Source: Megaustenia siamemsis (taxonomy: Eukaryota > Mollusca > Gastropoda > Stylommatophora > Ariophantidae). Taken from it: DNA of 64,000 bases. This document shows positions 1 to 13,100 of this stretch, in pieces (position 1 is the first letter of the stretch; each line of letters opens with the position of its first letter). The translations under genes were made by a program, and so were the position numbers. The DNA lies in assembly GCA_032433765.1 (NCBI GenBank), contig JAVIAB010000049.1, positions 24,486,147 through 24,550,146 on the forward strand. Reading direction: 5' to 3'. A model generated the notes under the pieces. The model searched no databases and had not been told where the DNA came from. It saw only the letters and a list, made by a program, of their open reading frames with translations.

Positions 1-291
1 AAACAGCATTTTTTTAAATGGTTAATTTAATTTTCTACTATAAAAAAAAATCTTACAGCTTTCGGTCATACATACAATCACATAAGTACAGTTTAATTTA
101 ATCTTTCTGTCATCCACATAAACATATGAGCCCAATTTCTTCTTTTATCTTAGCGTACATCCATTAGGTGGATGTAGATGCATTATGTCATGAGTTTATG
201 GCAGAGCCATATCTGCAAATTTTGGCCCGACACGTCCATTTTCCGCATAAGCAGATTTACTTAACAATTTTTACCTAGTAGCATCAATTTT

Positions 292-402
292 ATCTATCTA
301 TCTATTGTCCTTACGAGCCGAAGACGGCACATAGGGCAGAACCACAATCTCAAAAACAGAAACCTTGCATGCCAAAATGGCACATATTGCAGAGATCACT
401 GC
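292..402 (-). mobile_element. SINE-1 3' half with GATA tail
   Basis: Plus strand shows a TCTATCTATCTATTGTCCTT tail and GCCGAAGACGGCACATAGGG, then a second GTGCCATTTTGGC-type hairpin half, ending near GCAGAGATCACTGC. The 5' half is missing. CCDC39 intron 7. Confidence 0.88.
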
Positions 403-534
403 AAACAGCATCAATTATTGGCCTAATATTTTCAACTTTCAACTGCCAAGGGTTTTTTAAAATACACAAGTGCACATGGGACCTTCTGTTTTTCACTATT
501 ATCCAAGAGCCCTAGATATCAGATCTCACTACCT

Positions 535-665
535 GGAGACCAGAGTAGGGTAAAACCATGAGAAAACCACAGATTCAAAGTGAAAAACGGCCACAGCCTG
601 TGGAGGGCTTTGAACTCAGTACTTCCCTGTCCAGAGACTGAGGCCTTACCTTTAGATCACTCAGT
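535..665 (-). mobile_element. SINE-4-like head fragment
   Basis: In reverse: GGGGACTGAGTGATCTAAAGG then GTAAGGC and a B-box-like GAGTTCAAAGCCC. It resembles the SINE-4 head, with no body recognised. Confidence 0.55.
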
Positions 666-772
666 CCCCTATAAGAACATTTTGATTAGACCTTTATGTC
701 ATCCATTCAATGATATAGCAAAATTAACTGGACCTTTATATCATCCATACAATGATACCAGCAAAATTAACT

Positions 773-822
773 GGACCCGGAAGCCGTCGGTTGGGATCGA
801 ACCCTACCCCTTACTACGTAGA
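773..822 (-). mobile_element. SINE-3 head fragment
   Basis: CCGGAAGCCGTCGGTTGGGA followed by TCGAACCCTACCCCTT is the B-box side of SINE-3. Only about 50 bp remain. Confidence 0.7.
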
Positions 823-978
823 TATGCACATATTACAATTTTGGAAAAATAACAGATTTCTTTCTTTCTAATTATTCTTGACATATCCTATTAGCCTTAA
901 CATGGTCAATGACACGTAGACCACACAAGTCTACCCACAACAACTACAATTCAATTCTATAACAACTCACAATCTTAC

Positions 979-1170
979 CTCATTTTCAAATTGTGTTTTC
1001 TGCTGCTCTGCCTGCAGGAATTGCATTCTCATTTGAGAACTTAACCGTTCAGCTACAGAAATCTTCTTCTCCTGTTCAGCATTGTTTTGTTTTTCATGTT
1101 CAAGGAACTGTAATTTCTCTTTAGCTGTTGCTTTCAGGTTTCGAATCTCTTGCTTGGCTGCAGCAAGTTT
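979..1170 (-). CDS. CCDC39: CCDC39 exon 7 (last exon in window)
   Basis: Encodes 64 residues (250-313). It contains [21 protein letters not shown] and [19 protein letters not shown]. Acceptor TCAACAG, donor GAG/GTAAGA. No further exon is visible between 978 and 1, so the gene goes on beyond the left edge. Confidence 0.94.
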
Positions 1171-4100
1171 CTGTTGACATTAAAAGCAGTTGTAAAAACC
1201 CAGTAGTTGAGGCAATGATAAACAATGCAAGAATTGTTAGATCAAGGATAAATATAAACTTCCTGTGATGTAGAAAACAATGGGAAAAGTGATCAGTTGA
1301 TGAAATGATAAACAATGCAAGAATTGTTAGATCAAAGATCAATATAAACTTCCTGTGATGTAGAAAACAATGGGAAAAGTGATCAGTTGATGAAATGATA
1401 AACAATGCAAGAATTGTTAGATCAAAGATCAATATAAACTTCCTGTGATGTAGAAAACAATGGGAAAAGTGATCAGTTGATGAAGGGAATTGGCAAATAA
1501 ATGCAGCGCAGCAGTAAAGCTGGTAGCAGGAAGCCAACGTCATTACATTCTGGTTACAGCCCCTACCAACAGACATGATCTCCCTTGGCTATTTTCTGGG
1601 TTTGTACTACATTTCATGTTATCTTCTTTCACACCCCACTTACCGCCGGTGTCTGAGTGATAGTTGGCTAGCTCGCTCAATTCCACATCCCACAATATCT
1701 CTTATCAGTATCTGTTCTTTATTGCACCCCACTGACTGCTTGAGTTATTGGGGGATGTCTGCTTAGTCTGTTTACTCTCACACTTTTATAGACCCTGGGT
1801 CTTTACCTGTGCATAACTCGTCTGTCCCCAGGTCTTACCATGCAATTGTTCATCCAGTTGGTCCTCCTACTGGCATTTGACAAACTTGCTCTCACTGTGA
1901 GCAGGCAGATTCATTCCTACCACAGCTAAGTCTCAATTTTTATACATTATTATTTTCTATACAAATGTATACTCAATTTCAACCTTTGACCTATCCTTCA
2001 TCATGTAGCACATCCCCCACTTGTTTCATCTCTTGCTCCTCTGCCTACTTCTCCTTGACCTGCCTGTCCCTATCATCGTAGATGTAGGAATATTTATGTT
2101 TCCCATCATTTGTTGTTGTTGTTCTCGTTTTCAGAAGAAGGCTGCATGTCGGCTGAAACATCAGTATTTTGTTTGTTTTCCTTTTTTTTATAGCTGTCAC
2201 CATACCTTGTAGGAGTGTATGTTACAGCCCACTACTGGCTCCCCATCAGTTGATGAAGTTAAGCATTTCTAGAACAAAGCTCTTCTCAACAGAATACAAT
2301 GAAACCAAACTTCAGCATGTCCACTATGTGAACACCCACATGAAACAGTAGAACATCACCTTGTTGACTGTCCAAAGCTCACTGACATCAGAGCAACTCT
2401 ACTTCCTCAAAGACCTGATGGAACAGCTTGTACAGAACTACAAGGGAACTCAGAAATAGGTGCAGATATCATTACAAGGCAGTGGACCAAATGACCTCTG
2501 CTCACAGGCTTCTGGATCCATAACAACAACAAGCTCTTCTCAAATCATAATTCAGTTGCCTTATTCTGTTAAACATCTCAGAAATAATAATTGTATGGCA
2601 ATATGATTTATTTTAAAGTATATTTAATATATGTATGGGAGGTAAAGAATAGTGACACTGTGACCTTCCAGGCATGTCGTAAGAGGTGACTAAGGAGGTT
2701 GATCAATGGCTTGACAAGCTGTCATTGTAAAAAGTATTGTTATGGAAACAGCGCCATAGATTTTAGAGCAGTGATCTCTGCAATATGTGCCATTTTGGCA
2801 CGCAAGGTTTCTGTTTTTGAGATTGTGGTTCTGCCCTATGTGCCGTCTTCGGCACGAAAGGACAATAGATAGATAGATAGATAGATATTTAATATGTGTA
2901 ATTGATGTTGAGTTCAAGCTTTGCACATTTTTGAGCTGGGAAAATGGTATACTCTCCATAGAAAACAACAAATTAGATATTATTTTCAACATTCTCTTTC
3001 ACAGATACTAATATAAAACAAAACATCAATAATATAAAACAAAACATCATTAATATAAAACAAAACATCATTAATAAAACAAAACATCATTAATATACAA
3101 CAAAACATCATTAATATAAAACAAAAACATCATTAATATAAAACAAAAACATCATTAATATAAAACAAAAACATCATTAATATAAAACAAAAACATCATT
3201 AATATAAAACAAAAACATCATTAATATAAAACAAAAACATCATTAATATAAACAAAAACATCATTAATATAAAACAAAAACATCATTAATATAAAACAAA
3301 ACATCATTAATATAAACAAAACATCATTAATATAAAACAAAACATCATTTATATAAAACAAAAACATCATTTATATAAAACAAATGACAGACTGACATCA
3401 GTCTCCAGACACTGTGAGACATACTGGGGACCAAATCTGAGTACATATGGACATTTCCGGTGTACTATGAGGATGATCCATCGACTAAACGAGACCAAAC
3501 TTGTCATGTCATTATTACCGAATATTAATTCTAGTGTGCTAGTCACTCAATCAAGACATTTTATTGTCATTTCTGGGAACTGGGTGGTCTAGAGGTAAGA
3601 CATTGACCTCTGGACAAAAGGTTATGGATTCCACCACAGGTAATATGAATTTTTCAAAAATTCAATCATGGTTTCTTTGTGGCTTTACACTTCCCTGATC
3701 TCTGAATAGTGAGATCAGACATCTTGGATAATGACCAAAATAGAAGGTCCTGTTTGCATTCTGTGCATGTTAGAAAACTTTTGGCAGTTTGAAAGAGAAA
3801 AGAGTAGGCCAAAAATGTCTGCTCACCAGACAAATGTGATAAGAAGAAAATGTACCCAAATCTTAAAAGAACTCTTGATGATAAAAAAATAACATCAGAT
3901 GGGAGATGCACCACAGAAATAAAAAGCAGAATAGCTCAGTCCAAAATAGCATTTCAGAAAATGAAAAATATCTTATGTAAGAAATCTATGTCAATAAAAA
4001 TGAGAAAGAGAGTTCATCGGTGCTATATATATAGAACCAATTCTGACCTATAGAAACGAATCATGGACAGTAGACAAACAAATGAAAAGATGATTAGAGG

Positions 4101-7100
4101 CCACAAAGATGGGATTTCTCAGAAGAATGTTGAAAGTTCCCTGGACAGATAAAAAGACCAATGAGGAAGTTCTCAAAGAGGCCAACACAAAAAGGGAGCT
4201 CTTAAAAAACATCAGAAAGAAGCAATCAACATTTTTCTGGCACATCATGAGAAGAGGAAAGTTGGAATACTTGGTTACAACTGGTAAAATAAAAGGAAAG
4301 AGAGATCGTGGACGACAAAGAGAGAAAATACTGGATAGCTTGGTGTCATGGCATGGAAAACAGTCAACAACAGAACTGATATGATGCACTGTAGATAGAA
4401 GATGTGGAGGGACATGATCGCCTACGCCATCCGGTATGGCACATGATGATGATGATAATAAAAAAGAAAATAAAGAAATATCTCTGAAGTCAGAGAATAT
4501 CTGCTTTAATGGCAGGGGACACCTGATCACATGGCTGTTAGTGTGGAAAATAGGAAAAAGTGATATTGCGCAAAATTCAGTCTCCTTGGACTTTGCTAGC
4601 AATATAAAGCTGGTGTTTGGAAACAAAACTATCAACTAGTTTTGGACCATCAACCCTTTTGTGTGCATGTGAGAGCTGGAAACGCCCGTGCGCTGCCGGG
4701 GCCCGAAAGGGAAGTAAAGAATAGCGGCGCTGTACCCTACCAGGCATGTTCGTAAGAGGCGAGAAAGGAGGGTTAGGCATGGGACTGGCTATCCCATACT
4801 GTAAAAAAATAAGCCGAAAAAACTTCACAAACATGAACAAGTCAAAGAAAGATAAAGTAAATCCGTCAACCAGGAAAGAGAAGGGCTCTCTGTCTAAGAG
4901 ATGTATGACGCAATCCGGAGAAAGCCATAAGGAGTCCGGGTTGCCGACTCACCCTTTGTCTACCAGGAAATCATCCAGAATTGGCACCTGGAATGTTCAT
5001 ACCCTTAACGAACAGGGAAAAGCGGCACAAGTGGCAGCAGAAATGAACAACTACAAGATAGATATTCTGGGAATGTGTGAAACAAGATGGCTGGGAGCGG
5101 AGAGAATAAAATTGAATACAGGGGAGATGATTTTATCATCAGGACACCAGGAACCAGGAGCACAACATAGCGAAGGGGTAGCTATAATGCTATCAAAGAA
5201 TGCACAGAAGACACTAATAGAATGGGAGGCAGTGGGACCAAGACTGGTGAGAGCAACATTTAGAACAACCAAAAACAAAATAAAATTACACATTATACAA
5301 TGCTATGCACCAACCAACGATAAAGATGACTCAGTTAAAGATGATTTTTATAAACAGCTACAATGCCAGATGGATGCAAGACGAGCCAAGGATATTATAA
5401 TCTTGATGGGAGACCTAAATGCTAAGGTAGGATCAGACAACAGAGGCTTTGAAGAGATTATGGGAAAACATGGACTTGGAGATATAAACGAGAATGGAGA
5501 GATATTTGTGAATTTCTGCGCCCTTAATCAAATGAGCCTAGGAGGAACAATATTCCAACATAAAAGAATACACAAAGCTACATGGGTGTCACCAGATCAT
5601 AGAACGGAAAATCAAATTGATCACATATGTATTAATAATAAGTTTAAGTCATCCTTACAGGATGTAAAAGTATATAGAGGGGCAGATATAGCTTCTGATC
5701 ATCATCTTCTGTTAGCCAAACTTAAAATTAAATTAAAAAGGTATACTACAACGAATAAGGGCAGAACGTATTTCAATGTAGGGTTTCTTAAAGAACAAGG
5801 AATTAAAGATAAATTCGCAGTCACAATATCAAACAAATACCAAGTCCTCCAACAACTAGAAAATACAATAAATATAGAAGATCATTGGAAACAGGTAAAA
5901 AATATATGGAAAGAGACATGCGAAGAAACACTGGGGAAAAGAGAACGCCAGAATAAGGCATGGATGACAGCAGAGACCCTGGATAAAATTAAAGAAAGAA
6001 AGAACAAGAAAGCAGACATAAATAAAAGCAAAACAAGAAGTAATAAAGCCAAGACACAGGAAGCTTACACAGAGGTGAATAAAGAAGTGAGAAGATGCAT
6101 TAAAAGGGATAAGAGGAAATATATAGATGAATTAGCTAAAGAGGCAGAAGAAGCAGCAAATAAAGGGAATATGAAAGAACTGTACAACAGCACAAAGAAA
6201 TTAGGTGGAAAATACAAACAGATCAACGCCTTTATCAAAGATAAGAAAGGAAATCTGCTTAGTAATATAAAGGAACAAATGGAGAGATGGAAGGAGCACT
6301 TTGAAGAACTTTTGAACAGACCTGGCTCAAATAATCCTCCAGATATACTACCAGCAGAAGAAGAATTACACGTTAACTGCGGAAAACCAAGCAAAGAAGA
6401 AATAATGAAAGCCATCAAACTGTTAAAAGATGGTAAAGCCACAGGACCAGATGAAATTCCTTCGGAAGCCATCAAAGCAGATATTATCACCTCTACCAAG
6501 ATGTTACATAATCTATTGGATAAAATTTGGGAGAGGGAAGAAATACCTAAAGACTGGAGAGAAGGTTATATGATCAAATTACCAAAGAAAGGAAGTTTAC
6601 AGGAGTGCACAAATTATAGGGGAATTATGCTACTATCAGTGCCAGGAAAAATATTAGGCAGAATCATTCTGGAGAGACTAAAAGAGGCTATAGAGAAACA
6701 CTTGAGAGATGAACAGGCAGGTTTTAGGAAGAACAGATCATGTGCTGATCAAATAACTACTCTACGTATAATAGTTGAACAAAGTTTAGAACTAAAATCC
6801 CCACTTTATATTGGATTCATAGATTACGAAAAGGCATTTGATAGTTTAGACAGAAGAATGCTTTGGAAGTTGCTGAGTCATTATGGAATCCCCATAAAGT
6901 TTATTAACCTGATAAAAACAATGTATGAAGGAACAAAATGTAGTGTGGTGCATGAAGGACAGCTTACAGAAGCAATTGAAATAAGAACAGGAGTAAGACA
7001 AGGATGCCTTCTGTCTCCATTTCTCTTTCTACTGGCCATAGATTGGATTATGAAAATAACTCAAAACAACAGAAATGGGATCCAGTGGTCACTGACCAAA

Positions 7101-10100
7101 CAACTTGATGATTTAGACTTTGCTGATGACATAGCTCTCCTATCACACAGCCACCAACAGATGCAAGATAAAATGAGTATATTAGATGAGAGATCACAAC
7201 AGCTAGGACTAAAGATTAATAGAGATAAGACCAACATTATGAGAATTAATGCAGTTGGCAATAACCAAATAAAACTAGGAGAAATACCTCTACTAGACGT
7301 ACAATCTTATATATATCTGGGCAGTAATATAGATAAAGAGGGAGGAACAGAAAACGATACCAAAATAAGGATATCAAAAGCAAGAGGAGCTTTCATTGCA
7401 CTGGGAAACATATGGAAATCCAAAGAAATTAGGCTAAATACAAAAATACAAATTTTCAACTCCAATGTTAAGTCGGTTCTATTATATGGCTGTGAAACAT
7501 GGAGAATAACAAAATTGACAATCACGAAGGTACAGACTTTCATTAATGGATGCTTGCGCAGAATAAAGGGATGGAAATGGCAGGACAAAGTCACAAACGT
7601 GGAATTATGGAAATGTACCGGTCAAATACCAGTGGATAAAGAAATACAGCGAAGACGATGGCGATGGATAGGACACACACTACGGAAACCAACTGAGAGT
7701 ATTACACAACAGGCCCTTTTTTGGAATCCCCAGGGGAAAAGACAAAGAGGAAGACCAAGGAATTCTTGGAGAAGACAGATTGAAGCAGAGATGAAGATGA
7801 TGGGGAAGACATGGAATGATCTTAAAAGAATTGCAAAAAACAGAACGACTTGGAAAGTGTTTGTTGAAGACCTATGCTCCACTGGGAGCTAAAAGGTAGA
7901 AGAAGAGAGCTGGAAAACAACAAAAGACATAGAAACAAAGTTGAACGCATTCGAAAATAAATGTCTAAGGAAAATACCTGGTATAAGGTGGAACAAATTC
8001 AAAACAAATAAGGAATTGATTTGCAGGAGCTACTGAGTTAGGTGCTCTGTGCACAATGCACACCATGAGCTATGTGTTTCATCAATTTTGATTTTGTTTC
8101 AATATTCCGATTGTTTACGATGAGTGACGATATCGTATAACAGGGAACAGTTGGCTGTGTTCACTTTCACCTTATGTCTTTTGGTGTGTGCTTAGACTGC
8201 TATGATGGGGACTACAGTTACCTTTCTTTGTTTGTGAGATGAGATAGTAATTCGGATGATTCCACTGGCATGGCAGTTGAACAATTATGGATTTTAATTC
8301 ATTTGCAGTGATACCGGGGCCTTCCATAACCAAAGAACCAAAAGAACAAATAAGGAAATTAGAGAATTCACCAATCAACCACTAAAATCATCAGTAATCA
8401 AGAAAAGATGATGGACATATGTTGGACATGTGATGAGAAGAGATAATAACCAAATAGCAAAGCAAGCCCTCAAGTGGGAAACAACAGGTAGGATGAAAAG
8501 TGGCTGACCCAGAGAAATACTGAGAAGAACATTGATCAGAGAGGCAAAAGCAGCAGGAATTGGCTCCCTCAATGAGGTCGAGATGCTTGCACAGAACAGA
8601 GATAAATGATGAGATTTCATAAAAGATCTTGGCATGGATTGATACTGCCAGGAAGAACATTTTGAAACAGGAAAAGAATATCTAAGTTTATGCCCTATGG
8701 GCTGACTGCGGCTCGAAAAGTCAACAGATAGATAGATGTAAACAAACAAACAATATTGTCATTTCTAGTATGTGAAAAGCTTTGTAAGTGACACTCACAC
8801 TTGCTAATAGGTCCATTTCTTTGTCCCGTTTCTGCATCTGCTCAATGATCTTCTCCCATTGAGACAGCAGTTCCTCTCTCTCATTATGAACATGTCGGAA
8901 GTCATCAGCAATCTTGTCCAGCTCAATCTATGAGAAGCCATACACAGTAAGATGCATAAGAAAATTAAACTTAAAATGTTTTCTTCTTCTTTGTTTATCA
9001 CTTTATAAAACTATGTAAATTAGAATCAGAATAGCTAAAGCAGCAATGTCCTTCAAAAGCCTTGAGAAGATGTGGAAATCAAAACTCATCAGCACAAAAA
9101 AAATAACTTTTCAATAAGGCTATTCAAATCAAACGTACTATCAATTTACATATGCATGCGTGAGCTGGAAACTACAAGAAACATAGAAACAAGTGAATGC
9201 ATTGAAAATAGATGTGAAATACTTGGTATAGCAACGAATTCACAAACGAGGAAATAAGAAATCACCAATCAACACTAATATCATCAATAAAAAGAAATGA
9301 TGATGGATATATGACATGTGATGAGAAGAAATAATAAGAATAGCAAAGCAAGCCGTCATGTGGAACAACAGGTAGGAGGTCAACCAGAGAGACTAAGAAG
9401 AACATTGATCAGAGAGGCAAAGCAGCAGGAATCAGCTCCCTCAATGAGATTGAGATGTTTGCACAGAGACAAATGGCGAGATTTGATAAAAGATCTTTGC
9501 AAGGATTAAGACTGCTAGAAAGAAAATTTAGAAAAAGAGAAAGAGTATCTGGGTCTATGCCCTATGAGCCAGCCATGGCTCAAAAGGTCAATAGATAGAT
9601 AGATAGAAAATAGAAACAATTTACAACTGAAATTTACATCTGTATCTTTAAGTCTGGCACAGTATTCTAGAGGAATTTTCCCCCCCGGATCATGCCTTTC
9701 TTTTAGTTTTAGCCAGTTTACCAGCAAGATAGCACACAATTTTAAATCAGATATACTCTTGTCCTAGATAAGTTGCATTCTAGAAATTTCAAGCTTAAAC
9801 AGACAGAAATAAAAGCTTAAGTTACTTTAATCTATCTACATGTTTGTTGTTGTTGTTGCGTTCGCCAGCTTTCAACACTGACGAAGTCCCTAGAGACTAG
9901 GAACTTAATTTTGCATGTTAATCCATTTTTCCCTGGCAGCCGTGTGTACAGGAGTCCCTTTAGTCACTAACATAAAAGTATCTTCAACTATCTGTAAGCT
10001 TTAGTCACTAACATAAAAGTACCTTCAACTATCTTAAGCTTCAGTCACTAACATAAAAGTACCTTCAACTATATGTAAGCTTCAGTCACTAACATAAAAG

Positions 10101-13100
10101 TACCTTCAACTATCTGTAAGCTTCAGTCACTAACATAAAAGTACCTTCAACTATCTGTAAGCTTCAGTCACTAACATAAAAGTACCTTCAACTATCTGTA
10201 AGCTTTAGTCACTAACATAAAAGTACCTTCAATTGTCAGCAAACTTCATTAATCAATATATGGCTAAAAAATGTTCTATAATCTTTAATAGTATTGGTTT
10301 AGACAAAGCAGATGACCATATAGATCCAGTTAATCATTAGATTATCCTCATCAAACATTGAACAACAGTTCATAAGCACTTAGATCTCCTCCTCAGCAAA
10401 TCTCACAGCGTGAAGTGATAGACTGGTTCACAAGTCCTCCCCCAATCTCCTTGTAGCATTCATGAATTTATGCAACACTGCACTTGGCTAACGTGAAGAT
10501 TCTGGAGTCGCACCAAGGCAGATTCAAGAAAAGCATTGAAATCTTTATCCTCTCCCCTTAATTTTTGAGTGTATAGCTAGGTTTAAGTTATAGATATAAT
10601 CGTCCATCATATAGTTGTATGATCATCATATCATGACATAGCATGCACAAAACTTTCAACATTGGAAGCACTTGTAATGGTAGATTCAGTCCAATGACCA
10701 CAGTCAGATGCAAGAACACCATAACACCAGAGCAGAATTCTTAAAGTAGAACCTCTGGTTGGCTTGACACAATGATCTACATGAAGAAGCTAAAAGTAAT
10801 CTGCACCAAACAAATCCAAATTAGTGAACAGCTTTAAATGTTATGACATAATATGCACATTGTCCTCACAATGTAGGAAGGTCATATTCACACTTCTGAT
10901 ACTTCATTAAAAAAAAGGGCTGCTACCAAGTGCACAAGCTTCTTCTTTCACAGACACAAATCAGTGAAGTGCCACATCCGATTGACTTTAATGTTGCAAT
11001 CTACATTAGACAGCTGAAATGAATCAGTCTCCAAATGTGAATCCTGCAGCACTCAACGGAAACATAAACTCTATCCCACCATCTTGGAACTGGATGTCCA
11101 TATCTATCTAGTTGACATGCAAACTCTTACATATACACATACACACACTTTTGTCCACAGAAAGACAGATATAAAATGTGCCCACACAAACACACACAGA
11201 TTATTCAGGAAAGGCAGTTATCAAATCAGTTAGTTGAGATTATCTCCTTGTGGACAAACAGTCAGAAGCCACCTACTTGTGAGGTTATTGTCGTTGTCAT
11301 TTCAACATGTAATTGGTGCTTCTTCTTCATGACTTCTGCCATTAACTTCTCCATTCGACATGATAATTCCTGTAAACATGAAGAACTGTTAGTAAAGGCA
11401 GTGTCAAAGACACACCAAACCAGATGTCACTAAACTAATTAGTTTCTCACCTGAGACATACAGACTATGTCTACCACAGATGTCACTAAACTAATTAGTT
11501 TCTCACCTGAGACATACAGACTATGTTCACCACAGATGTCACTAAACTAATTAGCTTCTCACCTGAGACATACAGACTATGTTCATCACAGAAATATTCT
11601 GACCTCTAACAGTTGATTGCCACACACAATCTTGTTTTAGTCACTTTGTGTGAGAATCTTGATTAGCCATTTTGTGTGAGAATCTTGATTAGTCACTTTG
11701 TATGAGAATCTTGATTAGTCATCTTGTGTGAGAATCTTGATTAGTCACTTTGTGTGAAAATCTTGATTAGTCACTTTGTGTGAGAATCTTGATTAGTCAC
11801 TTAGTGTGAGAATCTTGATTAGTCACTTTGTGCAAGAATCTTGATTAATAAAGGTAAAGGTAAAAGTAAAGTACGAGACTTGAACCAGCATCTTAGCACG
11901 CGAGTTTACACCCATATGTGCTCGGCCGCCTATCCAGAAATGTTCGGATATTTCTGTATAGTGTAGCCTCAAGCATCGAAACTCAGATGCAAAGCGACAT
12001 TCCTCACCTTCCCAGGGTAATACCCTGGTACCCATTTCTGCCAACGGCTGGGTCGACCGTGGGGTATTTTTTTTTTCCAACCATGAGTACAATTCACACT
12101 GCTTCCAGCGGGAATCTAAAACAGGTTGTCCGAATGTCGGTAGTCCAGTCGGGTGGTTTTCCCAACTAGGTTACCAAGGCCCCCAAATCTTGATTACTCA
12201 CTTTGTGCAAGAATTTTGATTGAGTTATTGAGTTATTTGGGGGTCATCATCATTGCACTCTGAACATGTCCATTGGTGCTCAGATCCCCTCCTCAGCAAG
12301 TCCCACAGTGTCCAGCGACTAACGACTCCAGTTCTATGTTGGTTAATATTTCTTCTTACACGCCCACTAAGTTTTTCATTTCTGGCTGTGCCCTTAACTC
12401 CCATTTCCATCATTCGAAGAAGTGACGTGGATCTGTGTTTGTCGAAGTCATGTACTCTTCCCACATCTCGGAGGGCATTGATGATGTCCACCTGATCCAT
12501 TGGTTGACCGTCCTCAACGACAGCGCAGCTAGCCAACCTGTCTGCTCTTTCATTTCCCCATACTCCCGCATGTCCAGGGACATAGACAAAGGTGACCTTA
12601 CGTATTTTGGACTTCTGCAATGACTCTACCCATTGCATGTGTACAGAGTCTGCCTCCACTTTTCTTATCATACTCATCGAATCACTCAGTACACATGCGT
12701 GGGTGTAGTCTTGTGACACTAACCATTTGAATGCCTTGGTCACTGCCATCACCTCCATCGTCATGCTACTCATGGTCATGATGTATGCACCACTGTCTTC
12801 TTTGACTATTCTGCCTGCTGAGCATGCTGCAAATGCCCATGCACTTCTTTGTCAGGGCATACTCGATTGGTGCGAGGACTAATCCCTGGAACAGAAGAGT
12901 AAGTAGCCTCTGCTCGATGTTGGCAGCTCCCATGACCTTCAAGGCGGCTAATCCTTTACGGGATTTTGTTATCACATGGTCGACGTGGTCCCAAAAACAC
13001 AGGCTGCGATCAAACTTAACTCCGAGGTATGTCATCAACTTGTCCCTGGTCACCTCATCAGCTCCCATTCGTACTACCGGTGTGGTCGTATTAACAATAT

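Larger units (their letters stand above)
4683..7904 (+). mobile_element. LINE-A, full-length non-LTR retrotransposon with target-site duplication
   Basis: A 3222-bp insertion bounded by the 12-bp duplication GAGAGCTGGAAA (4671-4682 and 7905-7916). The interrupted target is a LINE-E copy: removing the insert restores the LINE-E reading seen in reverse at about 23815-23840. It holds a 63-bp leader, one ORF and a short 3' end that runs into a GAA-type repeat. An intact ORF and a perfect duplication mean it is young. It sits in the CCDC39 intron between exons 6 and 7, antisense to that gene. Confidence 0.95.

Noticed and set aside
4683..4800. Calling the LINE-A leader an HDV-like or hammerhead ribozyme
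   Set aside because: The first helix starts about 7 nt inside the element, no CUGAUGA core is present, and I could not place an HDV-type P2 and catalytic C. Only a structured RNA of unknown class is supported.
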